Positions 1 to 9,043 of a DNA stretch of 64,000 bases are shown one piece after another. Positions within the stretch are counted from its first letter, which is position 1. The number at the start of each line of letters is the position of its first letter. The translations under genes were made by a program, and so were the position numbers. The notes under the pieces were generated by a model. That model saw only the letters and a program-made list of their open reading frames with translations, had not been told where the DNA came from and ran no database searches. The stretch comes from Bacillus subtilis (GTDB lineage Bacteria; Pseudomonadota; Alphaproteobacteria; Rhizobiales; Rhizobiaceae): positions 496,001-560,000 of the forward strand of contig JAHREI010000001.1 of NCBI GenBank assembly GCA_021733665.1, given 5' to 3'.

Positions 1-936
1 GGAACTGCGGGATTATTCGCGCCTCAGATTTTACGCAGGATTGGCTGTGAGGTTATCGAGGTCGATTGCACACCAAACTGGAATTTTCCGAAGTATAATC
101 CCGATCCGGAAGCCGCTCCGATGCAAAACGCGATGGCTGAAGCCGTGCAGGTCTTTGGCGCAGATCTGGCATTCGGGTTTGACGGCGATGGTGACCGCTG
201 TGGTGTGGCAGATCATGAGGGCAATATCATCTATGCTGACCGCATCGGCTTGTTGTTGGCACGGGAGTTTTCACAACAGCATCGTGAGGCACATTTTATT
301 GTCGATGTGAAATCAAGCGGATTATTTCGCACAGATCCGGTTTTACAAGCCAATAATGCAACGGTGGACTATTGGCAAACCGGCCATTCTTATATCAAAC
401 GGCGCATGGGAGAGACCCGTGCTCTGGCAGGGTTTGAAAAATCCGGACATGTTTTCCTGAGCCAGCCCTTGGGGCTGGGTTATGATGATGGTCTGGCAAC
501 AGCGATTGCGGTTTGTGAAATGCTGGCAGCGCATCCGGATCAGACACTGGCATCCTTAAACCGGCAATTGCCGCAAAGCTTTGCAACACCGACACTGAAT
601 ATTCCCTGCTGCGATCATGAGAAATACGGGATTATCGACCGGATACAGGGCTATTTTTCTGAGCTGGCCAGTATTGGCGGAGTGTTCGCAGGCCAAAGCA
701 TCCGTGAGCTTCTTACCATTAACGGTGTGCGGGTTACGGTTGATGGCGGCACTTGGGGACTGATCCGCGCATCTTCAAACAAACCTGATTTGGTGGTGGT
801 AGCGGAAAGTCCGGTCTCACTTGAGCGGCGCAACGCCATGCTCCAAGCAATCAATGATGTTTTGGCACGGTTTGAGGCTGGACAACTTCCTGATTTTGAA
901 GGGGCTTTAAGCGGGGGCGGTAGCTATGGCATTTGA
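1..936 (+). CDS. manB: Phosphomannomutase/phosphoglucomutase, C-terminal part (5' end outside window)
   Basis: The reading frame is open from the first base, so the N-terminal part with the phosphoserine loop lies outside the window. The enzyme interconverts mannose-6-phosphate and mannose-1-phosphate in the cytoplasm. Visible are the metal-binding loop GFDGDGDRCG, the sugar-binding stretch around GFEKSGHVF, and a C-terminal domain ending in a phosphate-contact region near GTWGLIRASSNKP. This is the alpha-D-phosphohexomutase pattern (PMM/PGM, AlgC-like). The gene overlaps the next one by 11 bases, so the two are surely co-transcribed. The neighbour makes Man-6-P and GDP-mannose, which favours PMM activity over pure phosphoglucomutase. 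Symbol by pathway context. Confidence 0.9.
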   Translation, partial: GTAGLFAPQILRRIGCEVIEVDCTPNWNFPKYNPDPEAAPMQNAMAEAVQVFGADLAFGFDGDGDRCGVADHEGNIIYADRIGLLLAREFSQQHREAHFIVDVKSSGLFRTDPVLQANNATVDYWQTGHSYIKRRMGETRALAGFEKSGHVFLSQPLGLGYDDGLATAIAVCEMLAAHPDQTLASLNRQLPQSFATPTLNIPCCDHEKYGIIDRIQGYFSELASIGGVFAGQSIRELLTINGVRVTVDGGTWGLIRASSNKPDLVVVAESPVSLERRNAMLQAINDVLARFEAGQLPDFEGALSGGGSYGI

Positions 937-3268
937 TCTGGAAAACCGGAAATTTAACGCATCGCGCGGCACAGGTTTGCCTTTGTTGAGTTTTGTTATG
1001 TGTGGTGGCAGTGGTTCACGTTTATGGCCGTTGTCACGTATTGATAAGCCGAAGCAATTTCACCGGTTGTCCGGTGAAGACAGCCTGTTATCAGCGACTT
1101 TAAAACGCCTGCAATCTGCGCCTGATTTGAACAGCAAAATTACAGTGATCGGTGCGCGAAATCATCAGATACAGATTGCAAAAACGATCTCTGCCCGTTC
1201 TGACATCAGTATGATCTTGGAGCCGGTGGCGCGGAATACGGCTGCAGTTGCGGCGCTGGCCACGCTGTCAGCCTTGGCGGATTATGATGATGCACTGATA
1301 CTATTATGTCCGGCCGATCATGATATTTCGACTACGCAACAATTCTGGCAGAGCGTGGTGCAGGGCATCCCTGCTGCCAATAGCGGGGCAATCGTCACAT
1401 TCGGGCTTTTGCCCGAGCGTCCGGAAACCGGTTATGGTTATATCGAGGCGGGAGAGCCTGATGGTGACGGTTATGCAATCACCTGTTTCGTCGAAAAACC
1501 GGATTATGAAACGGCTTTAGCTTTTATCCGGCAGGGGAATTTTTTCTGGAATTCCGGTATTTTTCTGTTTCGGGCACGCATAATGCGGGAGATATTTTTG
1601 CAGTTTGCACCGGATATCTGGCGCCATACGGAGCGGGTTTTACAGCATGCTGATCGTTCGGGAGAGGCAATTACTCTGCCAGAGGACCTGTATCAATCTG
1701 TACCTGCGATTTCATTTGATCATGCGATTATGGAAAAAGCCGATAGGCGGGTCTTAATACCGGCATCATTTAGCTGGAGCGATCTGGGCTCATGGCAGTC
1801 TCTGTGCAAGCTTGAGCAGGATTGTAACAATCAGGATGAGTGTGGCAATGTTCTGATCGGTGATGTTGTCGCTCATGATTGCAGCAATAGCTATATCCGT
1901 AGCGAAGCGGGGCTGCTGACCATTTCCGGTTTGAAGGATATGGCCGTCATTGCTTTGAAAGACGCAACATTCATTGCACCGCTTGCACAAAGCCATCAGG
2001 TGCAGGCGATTGTCAAAGAGCTGACACAGCAGAAGCGTGCAGAATTATACTATGAGCAACCGGTATATGTGCCGGATATCCATCATCAGCATGTTAAAGA
2101 CTGGTTGTTTGAAAAGGCACTGCCCTATTGGGCACTCAAAGGCGCGGATTACCGGCATGGCGGTTTTTATGAAAGCCTTTCCTTGCAAGGACTGCCAGTT
2201 GCAGGGCCACGCCGGACACGAACGATGGCACGGAAAATCTATGCTTTTGCTAAAAGTCAGCTTGCCGGATGGTCAGGTGCGTCGGCTGATTTGGTTTCGC
2301 ATGGTCTTCTTTTCATGCAGGAGAAAGGGCGCAACCGGAGCGGTGGTTGGGTACAATCCTTCACTGCGGATGGTGCTGTTGCGGAAACTCAGGAGAATTT
2401 CTACGATCAGACATGCATGTTGCTGGCGCTCTGCTATGCACATCAGGCGGGGCATAATCAGGCTTTGCAGCTTGGACAGGAAACATTTGCATTTCTGGAT
2501 AGTAAACTTGCGCATATTTCAGGTGGTTTTTACGAGAACCGGTATGATCGTGATCGCCCGCAGGCCTTGCTGACCAGTAATGCGCATATGCATTATCTGG
2601 AAGCCTGCCTTGCATGGCATGACGTGACCGGAGACGATGCTTATTTGAGCCGTGCCGATGAGATTGTCGAACTGTGTAAAGACTATTTCTTCGACCGTGA
2701 TTTTTGGTGTCTGAAAGAGTTTTTCCACCGTGGTTGGCGGGATATTTCCGGTGTACGCGGTGAGCATACGGAACCCGGCCATTATTTTGAATGGGCTGCT
2801 CTATTGAGTGACTATGCCAATCGCACTGGTTGTGATGAAACCCGCCGGATGGCGCACCGGCTTTATAGCTGCGCACTGTCAACGGGTATCAACCGGACAA
2901 CCGGCTTGACCTATAATGTTGTTTCGCGCGAAGGCAGGCCGGTTGATCGCGGCAGCCGCAGTTGGCAGCAATGTGAGGCAATTAAAGCGGCGATCATGCT
3001 TGATGGCTATAATGAGCAGGATTTGAAGCCGGAAATTGAGGCGAGGATAGCCACTTTATTTCGCTGGCATCTTCATCCGGCACCAGAAGGCTTGTGGTTT
3101 GATCGTCTTGATGCCCGTGGTGCCAATTGTTCAGACCATGTGCCAGCTTCTATTCTCTATCATCTGGTCAGTGCTTTCACTTTGTATTTGCAAGCAGCCG
3201 AAAAGCCGGAAGCGCAGAAGCGGGTGAATAAACGTAACATGACAGAGCGGATAGCAATGCCGGTCTGA
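926..3268 (+). CDS. Mannose-1-phosphate guanylyltransferase fused to AGE-family mannose-6-phosphate isomerase-like domain
   Basis: A 780-residue fusion. Roughly residues 18-365 are a nucleotidyltransferase with the signature FVMCGGSGSRLWPLSR, then FVEKP and FWNSGIFLFRA, as in ManC/AlgA guanylyltransferases that make GDP-mannose from Man-1-P and GTP. Residues from about 380 to 760 are not the usual cupin isomerase. They form an alpha/alpha-barrel of the N-acylglucosamine 2-epimerase (AGE) type, with RTRTMARKIYAFAKSQ, HMHYLEACLAW and WEQCEA-like WQQCEAIKAA. Some rhizobial mannose-6-phosphate isomerases belong to this family, so the fusion plausibly catalyses the first and last steps of Fru-6-P to GDP-Man, with the overlapping upstream mutase doing the middle step. 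ATG follows GGGGGCGG. Domain identity is firm; the isomerase activity is inferred. Confidence 0.87.
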   Translation: MAFDLENRKFNASRGTGLPLLSFVMCGGSGSRLWPLSRIDKPKQFHRLSGEDSLLSATLKRLQSAPDLNSKITVIGARNHQIQIAKTISARSDISMILEPVARNTAAVAALATLSALADYDDALILLCPADHDISTTQQFWQSVVQGIPAANSGAIVTFGLLPERPETGYGYIEAGEPDGDGYAITCFVEKPDYETALAFIRQGNFFWNSGIFLFRARIMREIFLQFAPDIWRHTERVLQHADRSGEAITLPEDLYQSVPAISFDHAIMEKADRRVLIPASFSWSDLGSWQSLCKLEQDCNNQDECGNVLIGDVVAHDCSNSYIRSEAGLLTISGLKDMAVIALKDATFIAPLAQSHQVQAIVKELTQQKRAELYYEQPVYVPDIHHQHVKDWLFEKALPYWALKGADYRHGGFYESLSLQGLPVAGPRRTRTMARKIYAFAKSQLAGWSGASADLVSHGLLFMQEKGRNRSGGWVQSFTADGAVAETQENFYDQTCMLLALCYAHQAGHNQALQLGQETFAFLDSKLAHISGGFYENRYDRDRPQALLTSNAHMHYLEACLAWHDVTGDDAYLSRADEIVELCKDYFFDRDFWCLKEFFHRGWRDISGVRGEHTEPGHYFEWAALLSDYANRTGCDETRRMAHRLYSCALSTGINRTTGLTYNVVSREGRPVDRGSRSWQQCEAIKAAIMLDGYNEQDLKPEIEARIATLFRWHLHPAPEGLWFDRLDARGANCSDHVPASILYHLVSAFTLYLQAAEKPEAQKRVNKRNMTERIAMPV

Positions 3269-3376
3269 GATCAATTGCCTGTGGAATTGTGCTGATACGA
3301 AACAAACTTATTTGAATTTGAAGTTCATCTGCTTGTGTTCAGCCGGTGATTAGTTATCCTGATATACAAAATTGCT

Positions 3377-3405
3377 TCAGGAAAAGCGCAAACCGGTTTT
3401 CCTGA
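3377..3405. repeat. Perfect 9-bp inverted repeat before glpR
   Basis: TCAGGAAAA at 3377-3385 and TTTTCCTGA at 3397-3405 form a hairpin with an 11-nt loop holding AACCGG. There is no T-run, so it is not a convincing terminator for the fusion gene. Its loop side (AAAAG..AACCGGTTTT) resembles part of the dispersed repeat at 54139, so it may be a decayed copy. Confidence 0.45.
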
Positions 3406-3493
3406 GATGGTTTACAATAATCAAGGCGGGCGCGGAGGATATATCCAGACGCAGCGCGTTGTCCGGTTCATGGGTAAATTCAGGCAGATCTTT

Positions 3494-4261
3494 ATGCAGC
3501 ACTCTCCGCGTCACCGTGCGATTTTGGAACAGGCCAAGCTGAAAGGGCAGGTGCTGGTTGATGATCTGGCAGAGCAGTTTCAGGTTAGCCCGCAAACAAT
3601 CCGTAAAGATCTCAATGATTTGTGCCGTGCTCAATTGCTGACACGTACTCATGGCGGAGCACTGTTTCCCTCGGGCGTGGAAAATCTGGAATATGAGGCG
3701 CGCAGGCAGATCGCAGCCTCAGAAAAGCAGGCCATCGGTCAGGCCGCAGCCGAACTGATCCCTGAAGGCGCCTCGCTTTTTATCAATATCGGCACCACCA
3801 CTGAAGCTGTGAGCCAGCATTTGCTGTCGCATAATCAGTTGATGGTGATTACCAATAATATCAATGTTGCCAGTCGCTTACGGGTTTATTCAGGGCTTGA
3901 GGTTATTATTGCCGGTGGTGTGGTGCGTGCCAGTGACGGCGGTATTGTCGGTGAGGCCGCAGTTGATTTTATCCGTCAGTTCAAGGTGGATTATGCAATT
4001 ATCGGGGTGTCTGCCATTGATGCAGACGGCGCATTGCTCGATTTTGACTATCGTGAAGTAAAGGTGGCACAGGCGATTATTGCTAATGCCCGCCATGTTA
4101 TTCTGGTGGCAGATTCCACCAAAATGGAGCGCAGTGCGCCGGTACGCATGGGGCACTTATCGCAAATTGATACCTTCATCACGGATCAATGTATTGAGCC
4201 GTCACTGCGCCAGATTTGTGCTGACCATGATGTGCAACTGATTGAGGCTATGAAACGTTAA
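3494..4261 (+). CDS. glpR: DeoR-family transcriptional regulator, GlpR type
   Basis: A cytoplasmic repressor of about 255 residues. It has an N-terminal DeoR winged helix (RHRAILEQAKLKGQVLVDDLAEQFQVSPQTIRKDLNDL, residues 5-43) and a C-terminal sugar-phosphate sensor domain with FINIGTTTEAV, TNNINVA, GGVVRASDGGIVG and ADSTKMER. These are hallmarks of GlpR-type proteins that sense glycerol-3-phosphate. In-frame ATGs also occur at 3407 and 3470. I chose 3494 because AGGCAG lies 6 nt upstream and the length then matches the family (about 250-260). glpD follows on the same strand after a region with a paired direct repeat, which supports control of glycerol-3-phosphate use. The regulator identity rests on family plus neighbourhood. 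Confidence 0.85.
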   Translation: MQHSPRHRAILEQAKLKGQVLVDDLAEQFQVSPQTIRKDLNDLCRAQLLTRTHGGALFPSGVENLEYEARRQIAASEKQAIGQAAAELIPEGASLFINIGTTTEAVSQHLLSHNQLMVITNNINVASRLRVYSGLEVIIAGGVVRASDGGIVGEAAVDFIRQFKVDYAIIGVSAIDADGALLDFDYREVKVAQAIIANARHVILVADSTKMERSAPVRMGHLSQIDTFITDQCIEPSLRQICADHDVQLIEAMKR

Positions 4262-4297
4262 GGCTTTGCAGTTTTTTATGCGTCCTTATTTATGTTG

Positions 4298-4333
4298 AGT
4301 TTCGTTTTTTCGCTCGATTTAGTTTCGTTTTTT
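4298..4333 (+). promoter_or_regulatory. Direct-repeat operator candidate (GlpR) upstream of glpD
   Basis: The 13-mer AGTTTCGTTTTTT occurs twice, at 4298-4310 and 4321-4333, 23 bases start to start (about two helical turns). It lies in the only non-coding gap between glpR and glpD. DeoR-family repressors often bind such repeats. The assignment to GlpR is inference from position. Confidence 0.5.
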
Positions 4334-4475
4334 ACTATATTGCTTTCATATGGCGAAAGTCGCCGGATTGAAAACGATTCCGGTGCGCCGTTTTTATGTG
4401 TCACAGCCGTGTCAATTTACCGTGCTTGAAGTGTTTAAGTATTGAATTGGCATGATTTTCGGCGGAGCTTGCGAC

Positions 4476-6002
4476 GTGGTTGCAAATACGGACTATGATA
4501 TTTTCATTATTGGCGGTGGTATTAACGGCTGTGGTATTGCGCGCGATGCGGTCGGGCGTGGTTTTCGCACCGGACTTGCCGAAATGAAAGATCTGGCCAG
4601 CGGTACATCATCCCGCGCCACCAAGCTGATTCACGGCGGTCTGCGTTATCTGGAACATTATGAATTTCGCCTTGTGCGTGAAGCGCTGATGGAGCGTGAG
4701 GTGATCTGGGCTAATGCTCCGTATCTGGTGAAACCGATGCGCTTTATTCTGCCTTATCATCGCGGCGGCGTGCGTCCGGCATGGTTGCTGCGGCTAGGCC
4801 TGTTCCTTTATGACCACATCGGCGGGCGCAAGCTGCTGCCTGCAACACGCACGCTGAATATGAAAACGGATAAGGCTGCGGCACCGCTCAAAGACCTGTT
4901 CACCAAGGCTTTTGAATATTCTGATGCATGGGTCGATGATGCCCGTTTTGTCGCACTCAATGCGATGGATGCCAAAGAACGCGGTGCAGAAATCCGTACC
5001 CGCACCAAAGTTACCGCTGCGCGCCGTGCCGGCGATGTCTGGCATATTAAATTGCAGGATTTGCGTACCGGCAAAACCAATGAAGTGACTTCACGTTTGC
5101 TGGTCAATGCGGCTGGTCCGTGGGTGGATCGTGTTCTGGCGGGCATGGAAGGTCTGGCTGAAGTGCATAATGTGCGTCTTGTGCAGGGCAGCCATATTAT
5201 CGTGCGCAAGAAATTTGACGGCGACCGCTCTTACTTCTTCCAGAATAATGACGGGCGTATCATTTTCGCTATTCCTTATGAAAATGATTTCACGCTGATC
5301 GGCACGACGGATCAGGACTATCACGGCGATCCGGCGAAAGTGGAAATCACTGAGGCCGAGAGCGATTATCTGTGCTCGGCTGCCAGCGAATATTTCCGTG
5401 AGCCGGTTAAACGGGAGGATATTGTCTGGGCTTATTCGGGTGTGCGTCCGCTTTATGATGACGGTGCGGATAAAGCGCAGGAAGCAACGCGCGATTATGT
5501 TCTGAAAGATGATGCCGGTGAGGGTAAAGCGCCGCTGATTAATATTTTCGGTGGCAAGATCACGACCTATCGCCGCTTGTCCGAGCATATGATGCAGAAG
5601 ATCGAGCATTTTCTCGGTAAAAAAGGCGCACCTTGGACGCACAAAGCACCGCTGCCGGGCGGTGATTTTCCGGTGCAGGATTTTAGCCGGATGAACGCGA
5701 CATTTGCTGTACATTATCCTTTTCTGACGCCGTCCCATGCGGCACGTCTGTTTCGTATGTATGGGACGCGTGCGCAATGGATTTTAGGTAATGCAACGGA
5801 TTATAAAGACCTTGGTCAGCATTTCGGTGCCGATCTTTATGAGGTTGAAGTGCGTTATATGATGGTGCAGGAATGGGCGCTGACTGCAGAAGATATTGTC
5901 TGGCGCCGCAGCAAGCGCGGCTTGGTGCTGACTGCAAGCGAGATCGCTGTGCTGGATCAGTTCATGAAAACCGAAACCGGTTATGATGAAAAAGCCGTAT
6001 AA
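4476..6002 (+). CDS. glpD: Aerobic glycerol-3-phosphate dehydrogenase (FAD)
   Basis: Membrane-associated flavoenzyme oxidising glycerol-3-phosphate to dihydroxyacetone phosphate and passing electrons to quinone. The N-terminus carries the FAD-binding motif IIGGGINGCGIARDAVGRG. Further family motifs are SGTSSRATKLIHGGLRYLE, VNAAGPWVD, IGTTDQDYHGDP, YSGVRPL and NIFGGKITTYR, followed by the C-terminal DAO domain ending near residue 500. An upstream ATG at 4452 is in frame but lacks a ribosome site. The GTG at 4476 has GGCGGAG nine bases before it and gives 508 residues, the usual GlpD length, so I prefer it. Preceded by glpR and a repeat operator; followed by a hairpin terminator. Confidence 0.93.
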   Translation: MVANTDYDIFIIGGGINGCGIARDAVGRGFRTGLAEMKDLASGTSSRATKLIHGGLRYLEHYEFRLVREALMEREVIWANAPYLVKPMRFILPYHRGGVRPAWLLRLGLFLYDHIGGRKLLPATRTLNMKTDKAAAPLKDLFTKAFEYSDAWVDDARFVALNAMDAKERGAEIRTRTKVTAARRAGDVWHIKLQDLRTGKTNEVTSRLLVNAAGPWVDRVLAGMEGLAEVHNVRLVQGSHIIVRKKFDGDRSYFFQNNDGRIIFAIPYENDFTLIGTTDQDYHGDPAKVEITEAESDYLCSAASEYFREPVKREDIVWAYSGVRPLYDDGADKAQEATRDYVLKDDAGEGKAPLINIFGGKITTYRRLSEHMMQKIEHFLGKKGAPWTHKAPLPGGDFPVQDFSRMNATFAVHYPFLTPSHAARLFRMYGTRAQWILGNATDYKDLGQHFGADLYEVEVRYMMVQEWALTAEDIVWRRSKRGLVLTASEIAVLDQFMKTETGYDEKAV

Positions 6003-6031
6003 AACCGGCTCTCTTGCTTTGAATTAAGTTT

Positions 6032-6066
6032 ACACCGCAGCCTGATAAATCACGCTGCGGTGTTTG
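6032..6066 (+). terminator. Rho-independent terminator after glpD
   Basis: ACACCGCAGC (6032-6041) pairs perfectly with GCTGCGGTGT (6054-6063) across a 12-nt loop, followed by a broken T-rich tail. Confidence 0.7.
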
Positions 6067-6185
6067 CTTTTGCGGTCATAGTTTCTCCTCCTTTCAGTCT
6101 CATCCTAACGCTCTTCACAGCAGCATAAATCTGGACTACCATTCTCTGTGCAGACTCTGAGTGAAGCTCTGGAGGAGAGCCAGCA

Positions 6186-7187
6186 ATGAGCATTCAGTCA
6201 GGCGAAATATCCGCCGCGGCAGGTCAGTCAGTCTTTAGCGCTCATGCAGAGCGGGTTCACTCTGCCATTCGTGGCAGTGGTGCGGCGCGTTCTGCGCTTG
6301 TCGCCTCATGGCAACGCTCTGCCCGTTTGCATGGTCTGAAGCCGCAGGATTCCGGCAGACCTCAAACCATTACTGCACAACGACTACGGGAAGTGCAGGA
6401 GCATGTTGAACCGCTGACCCATCTGGCACAGCCGGTGCTGGATCGTTTGTTTCAGTCTGTCGGCGGTATCGGTTGCTGTGTCTTGCTGGCCGACAGTCAG
6501 GGTGTTCCGGTCGAACGGCGCGGTGCTGTTGCCGATGATGATGTGTTTCATCAATGGGGATTATGGACGGGTGCTGTCTGGAGTGAAGCCTGTGAAGGCA
6601 CCAATGGCATCGGCACCTGTATTGTTGAGCAGCGTGCGGTGACAATTCACCGTGACCAGCACTTTCATGCCCGAAATTCAGGGCTGTCCTGTTCGGTCGC
6701 ACCTATCCATGATCATACAGGGCGGCTGGTTGCCGTGCTTGATGTATCATCCTGCCGTTCAGATCTGACCGAGGGCTATGCAGGGCTAATATTTGCCGCA
6801 GTGAATGAAGCGGCACGCAAGATTGAGACAGATTATTTCCGTTATCATTTCCAGAAAGCCCGTATCGTGCTTGCGCCTGTTGCCGAGCATAATAGCGGCG
6901 CATTACTGGCAATTGATCGTGATGATATGGTGATCGGTGCCAGCCGCTCCGCACGTCTGGCACTGGGCTTGGGCGAAGACGGTTTGAAAGATCCGGTGCC
7001 CGCAGCCGATTTCTTTGGTGTTTTGACCGAGAAAACAACCGATATGGCCGAGGCTGAACGCGGTGTGATTATTCGTGCTCTTGCCCGCTCCGAGGGAAAA
7101 ATTTCCCTCGCGGCTAAAATTTTGGGCATGAGCCGTGCAACTTTGCATCGCAAGCTCAACCGTCTGCAAATCAGACGAAACGACTGA
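6186..7187 (+). CDS. GAF-Fis transcriptional regulator (AcoR-like, without AAA+ domain)
   Basis: A 333-residue regulator with a strong GGAGGAG ribosome site. Residues about 60-210 resemble the sensory half of AcoR/sigma-54 activators (GAF fold, with WSEACEGTNGIGTC, ARNSGLSCSVAPIHDHTGRLVAVLDVSS). The C-terminus is a Fis-type helix-turn-helix (AEAERGVIIRALARSEGKISLAAKILGMSRATLHRKL). The central AAA+ ATPase of about 240 residues that normally contacts sigma-54 RNA polymerase is absent, with no sign of frame disruption. It probably acts as a classical activator or repressor. It directly precedes an aldehyde dehydrogenase, an alcohol dehydrogenase and a DUF779 gene, all on the same strand, so alcohol or aldehyde induction of that cluster is the likely job. 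Confidence 0.82.
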   Translation: MSIQSGEISAAAGQSVFSAHAERVHSAIRGSGAARSALVASWQRSARLHGLKPQDSGRPQTITAQRLREVQEHVEPLTHLAQPVLDRLFQSVGGIGCCVLLADSQGVPVERRGAVADDDVFHQWGLWTGAVWSEACEGTNGIGTCIVEQRAVTIHRDQHFHARNSGLSCSVAPIHDHTGRLVAVLDVSSCRSDLTEGYAGLIFAAVNEAARKIETDYFRYHFQKARIVLAPVAEHNSGALLAIDRDDMVIGASRSARLALGLGEDGLKDPVPAADFFGVLTEKTTDMAEAERGVIIRALARSEGKISLAAKILGMSRATLHRKLNRLQIRRND

Positions 7188-7244
7188 GCCCACGAGCAAG
7201 CTCGCAAAAGATGAAGTGGGCTTGGCCACTATGCGCGGCATTTA

Positions 7245-7266
7245 AAACTGTCTCTTAAACTGTCTC
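7245..7266 (+). promoter_or_regulatory. Direct repeat upstream of aldehyde dehydrogenase gene
   Basis: AAACTGTCTC is repeated at 7245-7254 and 7257-7266 with a 12-bp period, in the 232-bp gap between the GAF-Fis regulator and the aldehyde dehydrogenase. It is followed by the short dyad TCTTGC / GCAAGA. I see no convincing -24/-12 sigma-54 promoter. A regulator-binding role is inferred from position only. Confidence 0.35.
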
Positions 7267-7419
7267 ATTCTTGCGACATTACCGGCAAGAGTTTGTTGTG
7301 CAGGCACCGTTGGCCTCATGACAAGCGGGATGTTTCCCGCAACACTATCTTCGAGTTCAGACATTCGCATCTGAGGAGAGATGCGAAAGCTATGACCACG
7401 GAAAATAGGGAGAGAGACA

Positions 7420-8937
7420 ATGAATAAGGTTGAAGTAAGCCGTACTGTTCACCCGAAATTTGCCAAACGCTATGGTAATTTTATCGGCGGCAAATGGGTT
7501 GAACCAAAATCTGGACGTTATTTTGAGAATATTTCACCGGTCAACGGGCAGGTTCTTTGCGAGGTTGCCCGCTCTGATGCTGCCGATATCGAGCTGGCAC
7601 TGGATGCAGCTCACGCCGCGAAAGATGCATGGGGACGCACCAGTGCCGCAGAACGTGCGCTGATCCTCAATAAAATCGCTGACCGCATGCAGGACAATCT
7701 GGCGCTGCTGGCAGAAGCCGAAACCTGGGATAACGGCAAACCGATCCGCGAAACCACCAATGCCGATATGCCGCTGGCGATTGACCATTTCCGCTACTTT
7801 GCCGGTGCTATCCGCGCGCAGGAAGGCGGCATTTCCGAGATTGATCATGATACTGTCGCCTATCATTTCCATGAACCGCTCGGCGTGGTGGGGCAGATTA
7901 TTCCGTGGAACTTCCCGATCCTGATGGCGGTGTGGAAACTGGCACCGGCACTGGCTGCCGGTAACTGCGTGGTGCTGAAACCGGCAGAACAGACACCGGC
8001 TTCCATTCTGGTGCTGGCAGAACTGATCGGTGATCTGCTTCCGGCCGGTGTACTGAATATTGTCAATGGTTTTGGCCTTGAAGCCGGTAAACCGCTGGCT
8101 TCCAGCCCGCGCATTGCCAAAATCGCCTTCACCGGTGAAACCACCACCGGCCGTCTGATTATGCAATATGCCAGTCAGAATCTCATTCCGGTAACGCTGG
8201 AACTGGGAGGTAAATCGCCGAATATCTTCTTTGAAGATGTGACAGCTGAAGACGACGATTATTTCGACAAAGCCATTGAAGGTTTTGTGATGTTTGCGCT
8301 CAATCAGGGTGAGGTTTGTACCTGCCCGAGCCGTGCTCTGATCCATGAGAAAATCTACGATAAATTCATGGAAAAAGCACTGAAACGGGTAGAAGCCATT
8401 GTGCAGGGTGATCCGCTCAATCCGGCAACAATGATCGGTGCACAGGCCTCGCAGGAACAGCTGGAAAAAATCCTCAGCTATATGGATATAGGTCGTCAGG
8501 AAGGTGCGGAAGTGCTGACCGGCGGTGAGCGTAACCAGCTTGGCGGTGATCTGGCCGGTGGTTTCTATGTGAAGCCGACGGTCTTCAAAGGCCACAATAA
8601 GATGCGGATTTTTCAGGAAGAAATCTTCGGTCCTGTGGTTTCGGTTACGACTTTTAAGACCGATGAGGAAGCACTGTCTATCGCTAATGACACGCTTTAC
8701 GGCCTTGGTTCCGGTGTCTGGACACGGAATGGCAACCGCGCTTACCGCTTTGGCCGCGGTATTCAGGCAGGCCGCGTCTGGACAAATTGCTACCACGCTT
8801 ATCCGGCACATGCGGCTTTCGGTGGTTACAAACAGTCCGGTATCGGGCGTGAAAACCACCTGAAAATGCTCGATCATTATCAGCAGACCAAAAATATGCT
8901 GGTGAGCTACAGCCCTAAAAAACTGGGCTTCTTTTGA
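7420..8937 (+). CDS. NAD-dependent aldehyde dehydrogenase (AldB/ExaC/AcoD type)
   Basis: Cytoplasmic 505-residue enzyme oxidising acetaldehyde or related short aldehydes to the acid with NAD(P)+. Seen in order: [17 protein letters not shown], the cofactor-loop glycines in FTGETTTGR, the general-base motif LELGGKSPN, and the catalytic cysteine in [14 protein letters not shown], a variant typical of the AldB/ExaC/AcoD branch. QEEIFGPV and the C-terminal [13 protein letters not shown] complete the family pattern. Full length, with a good ribosome site (AGGGAGAGAGACA). It sits between the GAF-Fis regulator and AdhP. A hairpin lies between it and adhP, so part of the transcripts may end there. The physiological substrate (ethanol-derived acetaldehyde or longer) is not readable from sequence. 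Confidence 0.92.
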   Translation: MNKVEVSRTVHPKFAKRYGNFIGGKWVEPKSGRYFENISPVNGQVLCEVARSDAADIELALDAAHAAKDAWGRTSAAERALILNKIADRMQDNLALLAEAETWDNGKPIRETTNADMPLAIDHFRYFAGAIRAQEGGISEIDHDTVAYHFHEPLGVVGQIIPWNFPILMAVWKLAPALAAGNCVVLKPAEQTPASILVLAELIGDLLPAGVLNIVNGFGLEAGKPLASSPRIAKIAFTGETTTGRLIMQYASQNLIPVTLELGGKSPNIFFEDVTAEDDDYFDKAIEGFVMFALNQGEVCTCPSRALIHEKIYDKFMEKALKRVEAIVQGDPLNPATMIGAQASQEQLEKILSYMDIGRQEGAEVLTGGERNQLGGDLAGGFYVKPTVFKGHNKMRIFQEEIFGPVVSVTTFKTDEEALSIANDTLYGLGSGVWTRNGNRAYRFGRGIQAGRVWTNCYHAYPAHAAFGGYKQSGIGRENHLKMLDHYQQTKNMLVSYSPKKLGFF

Positions 8938-8949
8938 TGATCTTTAAAG

Positions 8950-8974
8950 GGTGATCCGAAGTTTTCGGATCACC
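8950..8974 (+). terminator. Hairpin between aldehyde and alcohol dehydrogenase genes
   Basis: GGTGATCCGAA (8950-8960) pairs with TTCGGATCACC (8964-8974) over a 3-nt loop. The downstream ATTCTTTC is only weakly T-rich. It could be a partial terminator or an mRNA-stability element that sets different levels of the two genes. Confidence 0.55.
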
Positions 8975-9043
8975 ATTCTTTCGCAATGCTGACTTCATAA
9001 ATGGAGCAGAAAGAGCGCCCTCTTTCTGCAATAGGAGAATGTT

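Noticed and set aside
7188-7419. Sigma-54 promoter for the aldehyde dehydrogenase, expected from the AcoR-like regulator
   Set aside because: No GG-N10-GC pair with the proper context was found, and the regulator lacks the AAA+ domain required for sigma-54.
7534-8877. 447-codon minus-strand frame opposite the aldehyde dehydrogenase
   Set aside because: Long but rich in His/Arg/Gln typical of reverse frames; opposite strand is a full-length known enzyme.
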